From positions 4,030,001 to 4,094,000 of the forward strand of contig NC_092408.1 in NCBI RefSeq assembly GCF_009017415.1: a DNA stretch of 64,000 bases. The letters run 5' to 3'. This DNA is from Aspergillus flavus. Its lineage: Eukaryota; Ascomycota; Eurotiomycetes; Eurotiales; Aspergillaceae. Positions 10,627 through 23,569 of the stretch are shown piece by piece. The notes beneath the pieces are model-generated. The model searched no databases. It saw only the letters and a list, made by a program, of their open reading frames with translations, and was not told the DNA's origin. Each line of letters starts with the position of its first letter. The stretch's first letter is position 1. The position numbers and the translations under genes were made by a program.

Positions 10627-13111
10627 GTGTAGAATTGATTTCTCAGACGTGCAAATACTGGAAGTTGGCACGTTCGCATACTCTGCTTTGGCTAAGAGTC
10701 GGTCATATAATATTTAGAGAGGAAGCACGAGCCGGGCCCTCCTTGACTTTGTTCTCTGAAGCAATTATAGCTGTTTCTACAAAAGCGATCTAAGATTCCA
10801 TGTGTTACTTTTTGTAGCTTAATCAAATGTCTGCAAGATGGGCGATATTTCTGAATCACTTATAAGTAGTAACCATATCATCTGGGTCTAAGATGGAACT
10901 AACCCATTCATCATCAAGGGCAACTAAGAAGTAAGACCTTTAGACTGAGTAGAAGTGGTGAGGTTTGGAATTCGTGTGACCTTGACATGGCCGAGTTGAA
11001 TGGCGATTAAAGCAGAACCGACAACAGTATTGACGTCGATCCTAGCATGGATGACAGCACGTAAAATACTCTCCTTTTCAGGTTTCTGTTGCTGATATTT
11101 CGGAATATATCCTCTTTACACAATGTTCCATACTATCTGCATAGGGAGCCTCCCCGGGGGGGGGCGGGGTTGGTTCTGGTTGCAACCAGATACACCGAGA
11201 TCTTGCTATTTCATCCATTATTGGCATCTTCGGACTAATTATCACGACATGTGTCGCTTTTATTCATCGCTTAGGGTATATGTCAGCCTTTTGCTTTACT
11301 GCTGCGGCCGCAGCTGCTTTCTCTTGGGCTTTCGCCAGTATCATAAATGGGACACAGAATCTCGCTTCTCTTGCATGTTCGGTTTTGGGGATACTGCCCT
11401 ATGCGCTGCTTTTATGCGCAAGTCAATTCTTCTTAATCCCATGTTATGACTTGAAACTAAACTGGAATATAGATATACATCCCAGGTGATGTAGACTGAA
11501 CATCGGGCCACCGGCAGGCTTGACTCACTTGCGGCACCATTGACATATACGAATGTTGGAGCGTCTGTTCCCATGTGGATCTGTCTTGGATTGTATATAT
11601 CCATAGAGATACTTGCTCTTCTCCTTCCATTTAAATCCTCAAATATGGACATAACGAGCTAAGCTTTCGCGTCTTGGCCGCAATCCTAGTGACCTTTAAC
11701 AGCGCGATAGTCGGAAGCGGAGACCATTCTGTAAATAGTGACATAGATCGTCTTTATACGAGACTTAGAGATATGTTTGAAAGTTGGAATCATCAGAAAA
11801 CCGGCCACTACGGCCTCCACAAACTTCCACCAACTTCCATTGAGTATGCGTTTACATGAGATACTGCTTTGGTTTATTCTGTCGAATTTCCTCGGTCGCA
11901 CTTCAGCGTCGTGTGAACGCCATCGATATTATGGGCTTGAGGGTAGTGGGATGAAATATGACTTTGAGGATAAACATATGTATGTTAGGGAATTACCATT
12001 ACCTCTTCTATGGTTTCCATCTTTAACCGGCTAGCTACAGAGATAGTGAAAGGGATAGTATGGTCTTCGTGTGCATTCACTCTCCTTGGTAAGCTACAGT
12101 TCAGTGGGATGATACAGAATTGCCATAGTGATTAATAGTATATCAAACGATGCTATTATACATCACCATTCAGCGCGTTAAAGGAGCATTTATCCAATAT
12201 AAAACTAACCTTATTACAATGAAACGCTGGAAAGTTTCACATATATTTTATAAAAAGGCAACAATAATAAGAGGATTTGTAAGGCAATGCACTCGCAAAA
12301 TCCGATACATCGCACTCCATACACCGCCGATTCTCTATGATTACGAGTGCGATGCTATAGATCAGTATTTAGCAGAAATATGTAGTACTTCAGCCTATTA
12401 ACCGACGGGTAAACCCAGATGATCGTTCTAGAAGGGCTGGGCCGATCACCGGTACAAAAGTACTAGTTGGATAAATGAGTTAACCGATATATGCGACTCA
12501 CCTTGCTCATATTACTTCGATAGTAATGTAAACTATCACTTGGTCAGGTGTAATCGGAGGTATTCGTGTCCGCACAGATACTATTGAAGTAGAAGCTAAG
12601 CCACTCTGCTTCCCTCCAGTAGAACGCCCACGTGCCGATGTGCATTTCCAATACTATGCATCTCTGATATGCGCGACGGTACTCCGTAATCGAACAAGAG
12701 CATAGCCCCACTCAGATGACCCCCAATCGATCTAACTAATAGGTAAAATAAATGATAATCTGCAAGCCTTGTTATTCACTAGCGGTCTAACTGTTCGGTG
12801 TCTACCCCACCCCTCCGTCTCACCTTGCGTACAGGATATGGGGTCCAGATGCATAAAAATAACAGCGACAGGATGAAGAAGCTTTAGTATTAGCCTTGAT
12901 GGTGGTTTCAAATAAACCGGGGTCGTCTTTTCTGTCAGACGAGTAGAAGTATCTGATACAAGTTTCTGGTGGTCATGTAATCAATAACAGCTATAAGCAG
13001 GCTTAAGTTGGAAACAAATTTATATCTGTTACTCTATATAATGTATTATAAGGATATATTGATAATTCTTTTTATTTGCTATTCAACTTCTCTTTAAGCA
13101 CTTAATATTAC
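10627..13111. other. Gene-poor region with weak coding traces
   Basis: No gene is supported. A rightward frame open from about 11190 to 11489 encodes hydrophobic stretches (FGLIITTCVAF and an alanine run followed by FSWAFASIING), which could be one exon of a membrane protein. A leftward frame at 11341-11652 overlaps it and also looks partly protein-like, so neither can be chosen. 12000-13100 is AT-rich with only short overlapping frames. Confidence 0.4.
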
Positions 13112-15021
13112 CTAATTTCTTGACGTTCTTGACCTTGAAAATGGAATCCCCTCCTCCATAAGCTTAAGCCACAGCTTTTCATTCTCGAGCCGCATTAAAC
13201 GATTTTCCTCCTCTTGTTTTTCGTTATCAATTTCTAACTGCTTGAGTTCTGCCTCCCTTTGTTTACGATATGCCTCAAGCTTTCGAAGCTCAAGCTCTTC
13301 GCGTCTCTGTTCTGAAGTCAAAGCATTTGGTGACGCAACACGGCGAGGATACTGAGAGGATCTTATGGATCTAATTGATTGGTAAGTATATTTAGGCAAT
13401 TGATACTTAGAGACATACTCGTTATCATTCTGTGAAGTAGATCGGGAGGAGGATCTGGAACTTCTCTGAGATGACGGGGGTTGTGGTAAAGTGGAATGGC
13501 TTTCAGAGACACTAGAAGATGAAGAACGTCGGCGTTTGCGACTCGCTATATAATTAATATAGTTAATAACGACTCATTAAATATTGAAAATGAATCAAAG
13601 CACTTACTCTCTTGACTCATATGACGTGGTTTAGTCGATGGCGGTGGTGGATGTTTATGCACACCATGCGATGTAAATAAGATATATGGACATTGACTGA
13701 TATCCACTGGAACTAGGCCATTGAAAACAACCTCACAAGTAGTATGCTTTAATCGTCCTGGTCCTTGAGGATGATCTCGATCTTTTAAGTAGTTAGTAAC
13801 CGGTCATTAAAGCCGTACTAAGTAACCTACCACATTGTTTCTGTCGGGATGATAGAGGCGCAAAAACACCACAATCTTCAGTGGCTGGTAAGATCCCTTT
13901 GTTAAAAAGATCTTCAAGAAAATGTAGGTCGATACCTATATGACCTTGTATTACTCCCCTATGGTGTTTTGTTACAACAGTAGAGGAGTCGTTTGTACAG
14001 CCAATATAGGGTGTATATTCGCCAAAAGGATTCTATAGCAGTTAGAGAGTACTTAAAAGTCACTTATAGGACACTCGAAGCTTACCACTTGACTAGATCT
14101 CCTGAATACCGGCTTACATGTAGGAAGTTGGTCGATACAGGAATGACCTCTTTTGAAGAGATTCACCTTCGACCGATAGTAACTATACGTAGTTAGTAAT
14201 TAATTTATAGGTATTTCAGGGTGTTAGACATACTTGTACGCATTTCGCTTGCCAAGATTGTTCCCTATGATCTGAGTCTCACTCTGAGCTTTTTGAATTT
14301 CCTGTAGCATACTTTCATCTACAGAAGTATGATGAAGCGATCCAAGCAAAGGATTCAAGAATTCACATGCGTAGATTCCCGAGCATTTCCAGCTTCATTT
14401 CTTAACTTGGCATTTGAAAAAAGTGCAATACACTGGTCGTTTCTGCTTGTTGGACAGGTGTTTGGCATATCGAATCTAGCATTGCTCAGTTAATAGCGAC
14501 TCGTTATACATAACTTAGTAAGTGTTTACCTCCTGCACAACTCGCTCCATTTCAGTTTGAGATCGCCCCCTTGCAGAAACAACATATGCATATCCATGGA
14601 TATGACTTGTTAGATACTCTGGTAGATCATAGATATATTCAAGCTTCAGCGTCGTAAGAGCACGATGTTTAGCATATGTGAGTGGAATGGGACAAGTTGG
14701 TTCCTGTATAAGTATTTAGCAACCAATTAGAAACTACTTCCGAAGTAGTTAGTTAGCGTTACCCCAATACCGGGGTCATTTTCAAGATGCGAACCAAGAA
14801 GTCCATCCACCCTAATAGAATTGCTAGACTCTATGAAACCAGAGAAAAAAAAATAATTATGTCGAAACTGCTTTCCAACTGCTTCGTAACTACTTTGATT
14901 TTCCAAGGAATATTGCGAAGTAGAAAGAAAGTCAGTAGGAAAATAAATTACTGTACAGTATTAATAGTTCCCGCTTATTAATTATGTTTGCTGTCACGTG
15001 ATAGTTTGATATCTCACTCAT
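13112..15021 (-). pseudogene. Unrecognised multi-exon gene with one in-frame TGA
   Basis: Starting from the ATG at 15021, eight exons can be chained with GT-AG introns into one protein of roughly 480 residues. In order it shows: an N-terminal unknown region (EPTCPIPLTYAKHRALTTLK, YVVSARGRSQTEMERVVQE); a cysteine-rich module with C-x4-C then a W-x-C-x5-C (YCTFFKCQ, SWKCSGIYACEF); a second segment with HHRGVIQGHIGIDLHFLEDL; a Cys-Pro/His-Pro block (SQCPYILFTSHGVHKHPPPP); a basic Ser/Arg-rich stretch; and a C-terminal coiled coil (13112-13330, repeated Glu/Leu/Arg heptads). A TGA at 14397-14395 interrupts the cysteine module where CGA (Arg) would fit. Otherwise the frame is intact. The His-Pro block recalls modules next to zinc domains in fungal transposon-derived proteins, but I cannot name the family. 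The exon joins are by eye. Confidence 0.5.
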
Positions 15022-15221
15022 TGGAGCTCTACGGGAGCCCGTGTCATTGATGTACTCACCTTAACTTGCTGCCTCTCTCTTACTGGTGCATACGCGACAA
15101 CCACTCGATAGAATGATGAAGTCAGTCCAACGACACGTACCCATGTTGGTTGCTTGGTTAATTCCACAAAAATAAAACCAAGAATATAAGGTTTTTAAGT
15201 ATGAACAATACATCATCAATT

Positions 15222-15302
15222 GGCCGACTGGCCCAGTGGTTAAGGCACTTGCTTTACATTCGCGATCGCAAGGGATCGCAGGTTCGATCCCTGCGTCGGT
15301 CA
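15222..15302 (+). tRNA. tRNA-Val (UAC anticodon) with an 8-nt intron
   Basis: A full cloverleaf folds by eye. The acceptor stem GGCCGAC/GTCGGTC has one G-U pair. The D arm carries AGTGGTTAA. The anticodon stem is CTTGC/GCAAG, the variable loop GGATC, and the T arm GCAGG-TTCGATC-CCTGC, ending in discriminator A. The anticodon TAC is at 15255-15257. The 15-nt loop resolves to the Val-like TTTACAC loop once an 8-nt intron at 15259-15266, directly after position 37, is removed. The internal promoter B box is at 15281-15290 (GGTTCGATCC), and a T run follows. Confidence 0.9.
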
Positions 15303-15305
15303 TTA

Positions 15306-15310
15306 TTTTT
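15306..15310 (+). terminator. RNA polymerase III terminator of the tRNA gene
   Basis: Five consecutive T residues begin four bases after the tRNA discriminator base, with further T runs at 15314 and 15321. Confidence 0.7.
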
Positions 15311-18300
15311 AATTTTCAATTTTTTGATGGCCTCTCTTTTTGATTCTTTTTTTATTTCTTTCTCACTGAAGCACTTAAAATCAAACGAGTTCCTGATTTT
15401 CGACCAAATACATCAAAATTTACCCGCATAGCTGAATAGCCAGTTTTGTGTTTGCGATTGTCATTGTCAACCGGGCAAGATATATAATCGGCAGTATCTT
15501 CGACTACATAAAATACTAGTAATTATCTACCATTCTACCTTCTAAGGAACAAAGTATGGCAGTATTGCTTACCTTTATTATCCCAAATATCAATAAATAT
15601 AGAACCAAGCACTTTCAACTGTCAACCCCAGCTGTGACAATAGAAGGTACGCCCAACCCTGTACTATAGCGACAGGACTTAACCACCATAACGAACTAAC
15701 CAACACGCGCAAAACAGCAACAATCAATCTCCACGACACAAAAAATAAGCACTTGCGCAGGTGAAAAACCATCATAAAGCTGTTAGTTGGTGAAACACGA
15801 ACACAGAGTACAAGAGACCAAAGCCCTTGTTCTACCCTTCACTGCCACAAGTCATACCAACAATGTCTAACGTGTTCCTGACCAAGCCGCTAATCTGTGT
15901 AGCAGACAAACAGAATCCAACGTTGAACTTTGAATCTTATTATCTGATTCCCAGACTAACAAACAAAATGAACCTGATACACCAACAAACACCAACCCAA
16001 ACACAGCCCTTACCCTAACAAACTAAATAAACAGTATCACCCAAACCAACAAGAAACTAAAAACACCATAACAACCAACCCATGAACAAAACCTCCCTAA
16101 AGAAAACCCCCAAACCCCTAATCAACCCGAGACAACCACCATCCCACCTTCCATCATCCCATCACCTCCCCACCACGATAAGGAACTCGCAAATGTAACC
16201 CCTCAATCTCACCTCACCTTAGCTAGCGCACACAAAACCAAACCCACCCGAACACAGCCGCGAAAAACCAAACGGCCCCATTATGTCGCCTTATCACATA
16301 TGGAGTCTATTAGGGAAAACAAGCAAAACAAGAGGGGCCGTCCGTTCTAGAATGCTTCCTTGGTGGAGATGAGGCGTTTTGTTTCGGAGATTTTTTCTTT
16401 TTTTTCTCTTTGTTGGTGGGTTCATTGGGCTGGGATGGAACTTGGTTACATACATGGCGGCCCGAGGTGGGTTTCCTCTTCTTTTATTTTTTTTTTCTTG
16501 ATTTTTAATTATTAGTTTGGGTTTGGTTTTGATTTGGTGATTGTTTTAGCTATCTTTTATTTATTCTGGGTTTTGGTTTTTGATAAGGATGTTGCATGAG
16601 GGGTGGTATGGTATTTCTTTAATTCTCATGTTACTGATTAAAACTATTTCTGCAGCTATGTCACCAATCTAGTAATCTACTAAACCAACAGAGCATAGAT
16701 CGCACTAGTAATAATCCCAGGAAAACATGATCCCAGGCTCCTAGCATGGGCCACACAGATATCCATATAACCGTGATGACATCAGTCATTGATCCCAGTT
16801 ATAATGCATAGCACCATATAGCACGTTTCGCTTAGAGAAGTGACATTACAATTAGGTATACCGTATTCCTTGACCGGAATATTCTTCTTGGGGAGTGTCT
16901 TCAAGGCGAGGGTTGATTTATAAGATTGTCGTGTTTCTTTTTCTGTATATGACTCAGCTTATCGAGTGCCGAGTACCGATGACAGGAGAAGTTGCGGGGC
17001 TGTGTTGATGGCGGGGTGTGTTGTGGAAACTAGGGATTTGATGTAAGCCGAGTTGTATCTTGGAAAGGTGTTTTTGAATAATGATTTGCTGGATGTGTAA
17101 AGAGAGAATTTCTGGAGGTCGTGTTATGAAGCAATGTATAGGAGAGGTACTCGGGGTTAATTCCCAGTACGATTACTATGAAGAAGAAGGAACTGTGAAC
17201 TGATACATACATTGTACATATACCCAACTTCAGGATGTAGTCTGAGCCCAAGAATATAGCTATAGCAAATACCCAAGCTACTATTGCAGAGTTGTATAGA
17301 GTTGTACATACGTACATAGTTATACTTCCAGTGTAGTACAGGAGAAACTTCCACGTAACAAACACAACTACAACCACAACATTGAAAGAAACGATATCAC
17401 GTTTCATGCAAACGAAGCGCAGATTAAACTGTGTGTCAGCTACAAAGAAAACTCAAGGCGTCCAGTCCGGTGCAGAATGCTAACCACGAGGACAGCGGAC
17501 CCGTTTACAAGGCTGATGGATTATGCAATGTCAGCAATAGACTTGCTTTGCTGTTTTTTGGGAGGACTCTTTTTTGTTTTATTATTGTATTTTATTTTAT
17601 TTATGTTATTTTGGTATTGATTTTATTTGATTTGTGGAGATGATAAGATGATAGGATATGATATTGGATTGGTTTGTATAATGAGGGTGTGGTTGGATGC
17701 GGGGATGCCCGTGCGACGTGTGAGGCTCGTTGGTTTCTTGGTTTTTGGGTTCTGGTTTAGGTTGGGTTGGACGTGTTTTCTTGGAAATGTATGTCTGTCT
17801 TATCAGTCTTATTGGCGTTTGATGGTTGGGTTGGAAATCAGGGTTTTTGGTGTTTTGTACAGATTATCAATTTGGGTTTGATAGGTGGTGACAACACGAC
17901 AAGACGGATGCTACACTACACTACTCTGTACGCTCCGCTACACCGTGTTCAGAGACTCCGTCGTCATCGATCCCGTGTGCATACTTATCGGATATTATTT
18001 GCGATCGGTGGCATGTTGTGTCTCATATTCAAGGAGCGGGGACCTGTTCATACTTCAGTGAGGTCATCGAGGATTGACAGTATGGATCGAGATTGACCGA
18101 CTGATCTTTGTCGTCGGTGGCTGTCGAGGTAGATCTGCCATCGCGCTTTGTTCTCGATCGCGAAGGGCTAGACCGGGCGAAACCTGTTTTCTGCAGTGCC
18201 GATCGTTGAAGTAGTGGAGTCTAACTTGAATCATGCTGTAGCGAGGGCTGAGCCACAAGACAGGTACTAGCCACACCACCTGAGCCACAGTGGAGAGGTA

Positions 18301-21300
18301 TGTAGATCCCAAATAGACCTATCCGTCACAATGCATGAGGGGCCCCGAAGTTTGGGTAGATAATATCCAGATGGGGACAGCTGCAATAGTTCTGCACTGT
18401 ATTCATCAGCTTGCAGAAGGCGCCACAATCCACATACCTTAAAGTGGGTGCGTTGTGGCGGTTATACTTTGTGATAGAACGAAGTATCTTTGGGTCACCC
18501 CGTGCAGAGCTCAAATGATCAGCCGGGGAAGCGGTGGTCGACGCGTCCGTCAGTCCTATTTTCTCCCTTGTCACGAAGCTCGCAACCAAGAACCAGGAAA
18601 ATCAACCCGGGGGAGGCGGAAAGGACCATCCGCCAGCTCCATCGGCTGCAAGGAGTCGACACCTTAACACCTTAAACCTTTCCCCCGGACTCGGACCGCA
18701 TTCCGCAATGTGCAAGACGCTCTGTGCTTTTGCGCTGAGGCCCATTCTCCTTCCCAAAATAGTTGTTACAGATGAAGACGTGTGCTGGGTGGCGATTGAA
18801 CCCCGGACAAAGCCGCGGGAATGTTGTGCGTCCTTGAGTGACGATCACAGAGCTCCCTCGCCTGCGGTTGTGTACCCCATCTTTTTATTATTGTCAACCT
18901 TTTCGGCCATCCCTGGCGACGGACACCTAAGTCTGGGGTATCGTGGACGGGACCATGATTCAGAATACGGGTCATATGTCTGTGCTGGCCGAATTCTCTG
19001 GGGATGTTGCCCCAGCGTTCGTCATGCTCGCTGAGTAACTGAGCGGCAAGACATTTGACCACGCTGACTCCGCAATCTCGTCTTCTTCAACTTTCAATGC
19101 CATCCTGTTGCTCGCATGGCAGCTTCGTATCCAATAGTCGATCAGGCGGTGTATCACCGCCCTTTTGGATGCGTCGTCGCCCAGCCGGGTATCCCTGCGG
19201 GGGATGGTACTTTGGAAGCTGTGGCAAACATGGTACTCCTGTCGCCGGGGAATAATTATTCAATCTGTAAAAAATTTAATAATGCTAAATAAATTGAGAT
19301 AGTCGATGCAGTTGCAGAAACAGCCGGACGGGGCGGCAATGCAGGGTTGGACCCGGGATCATGGGATGAGATTCGACCTATCGCTCGATCGATCCTGCGA
19401 TCGGATGTAACCAGGAGGGGGTCTGAACCCTCGGGAAATGGTCGGTGATACGGAGGACAAAGGTACTTTGCTGTACCTACATCCATCACGGCATGTATGT
19501 GGTGACCCTTTCTGCAGATGGATACAGAGGAATGGACAGGTAGTCGTCATCTAATTGTGTGATGAATACTGAATCGCAAACCCCGTGCGAAACAAAACAG
19601 AAAACAGGAGTCAGTAAATGGATCTCATCCACCAATGAGCGGAAGCGAATTGAAATTGTTCTCGGAAATGTTAAACACCCCCAGAAACTGAGGAAAGGTT
19701 GCCGGGGATCCAGCAAGAAGGCATGAAAGGGGCAAAGATCCCCATACTCTCCTCACCCTTGGGACCGCCGGCTCCTCTTTCCGCCTTTCCCGTAGCCTGG
19801 TTACTTTTGCGGAAGGAAGGGGAACAGTGAGAAGAACCCGGGAGTTGGGTTACAAATTCCCTGAAAGGGATAATAGTACATTATTCAGTAGACGGCGATC
19901 GTTTGGAACCATTTTTATTTGAGATGATTCTAAATTCTATTTCCTTTTTCAGAAAAATATATATTTTCTAGGAGGAAAGTGGGGGGGAAGGATTCCGACG
20001 TGACGGTTCGATCGTTTCGCGGGAGACGGAAATGCTTTCCCCGGGGTAGGGATGTTTAATAATAATTAGGTTCGTTTTAGCTGAACTATTGATGGATCGT
20101 GATTGATAGTATCGGATTAAAATTAGGCGGTGCGGACGACAGGTCTAGACTCGACACTCCTGGACCTTTTCTTGCCGAGGCATCAGCCGACTATACTTAA
20201 TGGTCCGGGGAAGCTCTCATAGACAAAAGACCCGATTTACCTGTCAACTGGCTGGCGGGAGAGACCGGCCTGCTATCTCCGTAGTTCGTACTTTGTCAAT
20301 GGATAGTAGCATTGTAGTAGTTATTTGTCAAGCATATGAAATCACAGGAAAAAAGATCTGTCGGCACATGTGTTGCTGGAGCCTAATGCACACCATTTGC
20401 GAGGTACGTATGCTGGGTACGTCTCAATCATCAGCTGAAGAAGGGCTTCTAAGAAATTATGATGGATCCTCCGACGAAACTAGAGACTAAATCCTAAGAC
20501 ACCAATTCAAACCACACCAATTGGGCAACAACAAGACCGTTAAGGGGAAATAGGGGTTCTATCCCAAAGCTCTGGTAGCTGGAGCTCCATCTGGCATCAC
20601 GATCACCATATGATCCAGTAAGCCGGGCCTCGCGCGACATTTCCCCGATTGCCGAGGACTCGATTTAACCACGAGTTTTCTCCTGATCCTCCAGTGCGAA
20701 ACAAGCACTATCGCATCCCAGCTCCATTTAGCCTCGGCTGAAATGCGTCCGTAGGCCCGGCGCGACGGTCGCCACTGTGAGGCTCTGATTTTATCCGCGG
20801 TCGCTTCATTTCTGAACGTGAAAATTCAGCGCCTGTCACTGGCGGAGAAAAACGGGAAAAAATCCTCCGCCTCATCTTTCCCTAACTTGGGCGAAATCCG
20901 GAGGAACGTTTTGGCTACGGAACACCGGGGCCGTTTGCAACTTGGAAACTTGGGGCTACGTGGAGCAGGGCCGCATCATCCTGATGTAGTAGTAGTACGT
21001 AGTTTATCCTTCACAAGTATCCGATCGAGTTATCACGGAAGAATTCTCGGCTGTGCGACCAGGAAATTGTTTCGTTTCTACTCCTGACAAGAAACGCGAT
21101 CGGTGTTACGCTGGCGATAGTGTGGACGATCTGGTCGAGTCGCGGGGAAGTTCCGAGCGGTTTACGGAGGAAAAGATATATCCAGAAATTCCTGGGTCAA
21201 TGATCTTCCGAGGGGTTCTCGTGGGGGATTAAAGTAGGCGAGCGCGTTCCATGGTTCTGAACCTGTCAAGGTCCCAAAAGTTAGTCAGTCGGATTTTGAC

Positions 21301-23569
21301 ACTCACCGTAGAATTCGAAATCCAATCCGTCCTGGCCAGTTCATCCAAGGACACGACAACGGATGAAGAACCCGAGATTCAAAATTAAGTCAGAAGAGAG
21401 AACGGTAGTGAAGAAAGAAAGAATAAACCGAGTCTCCACCGCGGATACCGCGCATGGGCTCTGGAACAAATCTCGAAGGAACTCCGTCAGCTCGCGATTG
21501 ATTTTCTTTCCTATTTTATTTCTTTTCCTCCCACTCCATTGGGCCGCACGAGGCGACTAGATTTTTCTGGCGGAAAACGAAACGACTAGGCGGGAAAATC
21601 ATCCTCATCTAGAAAATACTACTGCATAAGCTATCGTTGCTACTATCGTTACTGATGAAAATCCATCGGTCGGGGATTGCCCGTGTTCAGACCGCTAGAA
21701 GTATCAGAATTCAAGGAAATGGATTGCAATGCGCGGTGTGAGTGAGAGGGGGTTTGCTGTGGTGTGCTGGAAATCGCAAGAAATACAGGTTTAGGGCATG
21801 GGACAGGCGGTGACCTGATGTAAACTACTAGTAACTGCCGCTGTATCCCTCGAGATAGACATACAGAGTACAGCTCGACATACATCCGCCCGCAGTATTA
21901 TGTATGCACGTTCACCGCGAGGATGTCAAACATCGAAGCGGTGTGCTTCCATGCGCGTTCTGATTCGACTCCCCTCCATCCGCCACTCGGTTGGGGATGG
22001 GGAGGACAGTTCAATAATGTTACGACAATCAACGCAGGTTGGAACGAGCACAGACGGACAACTGTCTCGACAGCAGACCGCAAGAATCCGTTTCAGATGC
22101 ACGAGCGCCCAAAATATATCATTCTATCGGCGGCAGTTGGGAAATGGTGGTTGATCGTGTCGTATCGCATAATCCAGAAATGTGTCTGACCACCTTCAAG
22201 CTTGTGCTCACTGTACGGCGAACCGTTTGGGGGTCTGATACGGAGTCATCCGAGTCATCATCACTGAGACATATGATTAAGGATTACTATGACGGTGAAG
22301 AATTCCTCCGAAATAGTTCCAGGCACAGACAATCAAGTACCGAGAAATCCTCGAGGCAGCATACGCGGGTTTATTCTTACTTAGTCGGGTAACAGTTACG
22401 GGTAATAATACTCGAAAAAGGGCAATAATAATTAAAAAATAATAAATAATAAAATTGATTTAGGAAACTTTCACCCCCGTTTTGACTCACTCTTTGACGG
22501 TTTTTTGATCCCCACGCCCCCCAACCCGGTGCTCCCCGGTCCGCGGGCCGATGCTGAAAGAAATATTTATTTATTATTTATTTAATTAATCAAAATCCGG
22601 AGGACTGGAACAAAAACAAATTCAAATAAGAAAAGCGATAGATCCACGTCCACTGACCGGGGTCTGCTGTCTGATTGTCAGAATCTCACACTCACACACA
22701 CTCTCTCGCAATTCTTTGTCCAAAAGGATTTGGTGGTGGTACTTATTTTCTTTGATTGATCAATTCTGGCTGGGAATTGAATGAAGCGAAGGAGACGAAC
22801 TAAATCAATCAATGAACAAATCAATGATTCAGTCTGGCTTGGGTCGCCCTATTTGTCCAACTTACTTCACCTTTGAACCGTCACCAGTCGATTCTTCATA
22901 CATAATACATCGTACAGCTGCCGGGACGCCGCTTCCGCCTGATCCTCGCGCTTGACCTGCAGTTTGTCAGTTGGGTACTGGCCAGCATTACGGAAGATTC
23001 GAAGTCTCTTGAGGAATTCTCGACCGGTATTTTTGTTTGGCGATCATTTTACTCACTGCCTGTTGGTTGTGGGGCCTGCATTTTTTATTTTTCTTTTTTT
23101 TATTTTCCCCTTGAAAATTAAAATAAATCGATCATTTTTGATTTTTGATTTTATTTTATATTATTTATTTATTATTTTTTTTTTATGAAAAAATACGCAT
23201 CACACCAACCCCCCGCGACGCCTTATCTGTTGGGATATGCAAGGGAGTCCAGACGCTTCCCCGATCGATCTGGACCCATACATATACATATCTCCTGTCC
23301 TTCACCACAACTTGACCCATTCACTCAAATATTGGTGTCAGAGCTTATTACTATTTACACCCTCCCATTCCTCCCTTCCCTCCTTCTGGGTCCCTTCCCC
23401 AGACTTGTCGATCTTCTTCACCTTTATTATCTTCTGTTGCTCCCTCCCGAGACTCTCTCGTCAGCAACACACTCTCCACTCTTCCTATATTGGAGCTCAA
23501 CCTACTACAACTGACCATCACTGCCGCTTTGACTTCTAACCTCATCTCTCCATCCATCATTCACACACA
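15311..23569. other. 8.3-kb gene-poor region
   Basis: No protein gene could be supported on either strand; all frames are below about 170 codons, overlap one another and lack motifs. From about 15600 to 16300 the + strand is rich in A and C, and from 16370 to about 16620 it switches to G and T; 17520-17890 is again G/T-rich. From 18000 to 22400 the sequence is more balanced with many isolated GC-rich patches. 22430-23180 is very AT-rich with homopolymer runs. The last 350 bases before 23570 are pyrimidine-rich (CTTCC/TCCC runs), as in promoter or 5' UTR sequence of filamentous fungi, and include upstream ATGs at 23185 and 23237 that open overlapping short frames. Confidence 0.55.

Noticed and set aside
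11123..11652. Overlapping frames on both strands, one hydrophobic
   Set aside because: Both strands look partly protein-like and no start, splice chain or motif decides between them; kept only as a note in the intergenic entry.
17030..17407. 125-codon leftward frame
   Set aside because: Its valine/phenylalanine-rich sequence follows from the local C/A-versus-G/T skew rather than from coding.
18534..19034. 166-codon rightward frame in the gene desert
   Set aside because: Low-complexity, overlaps other frames on both strands, no recognisable domain and no supporting splice sites.
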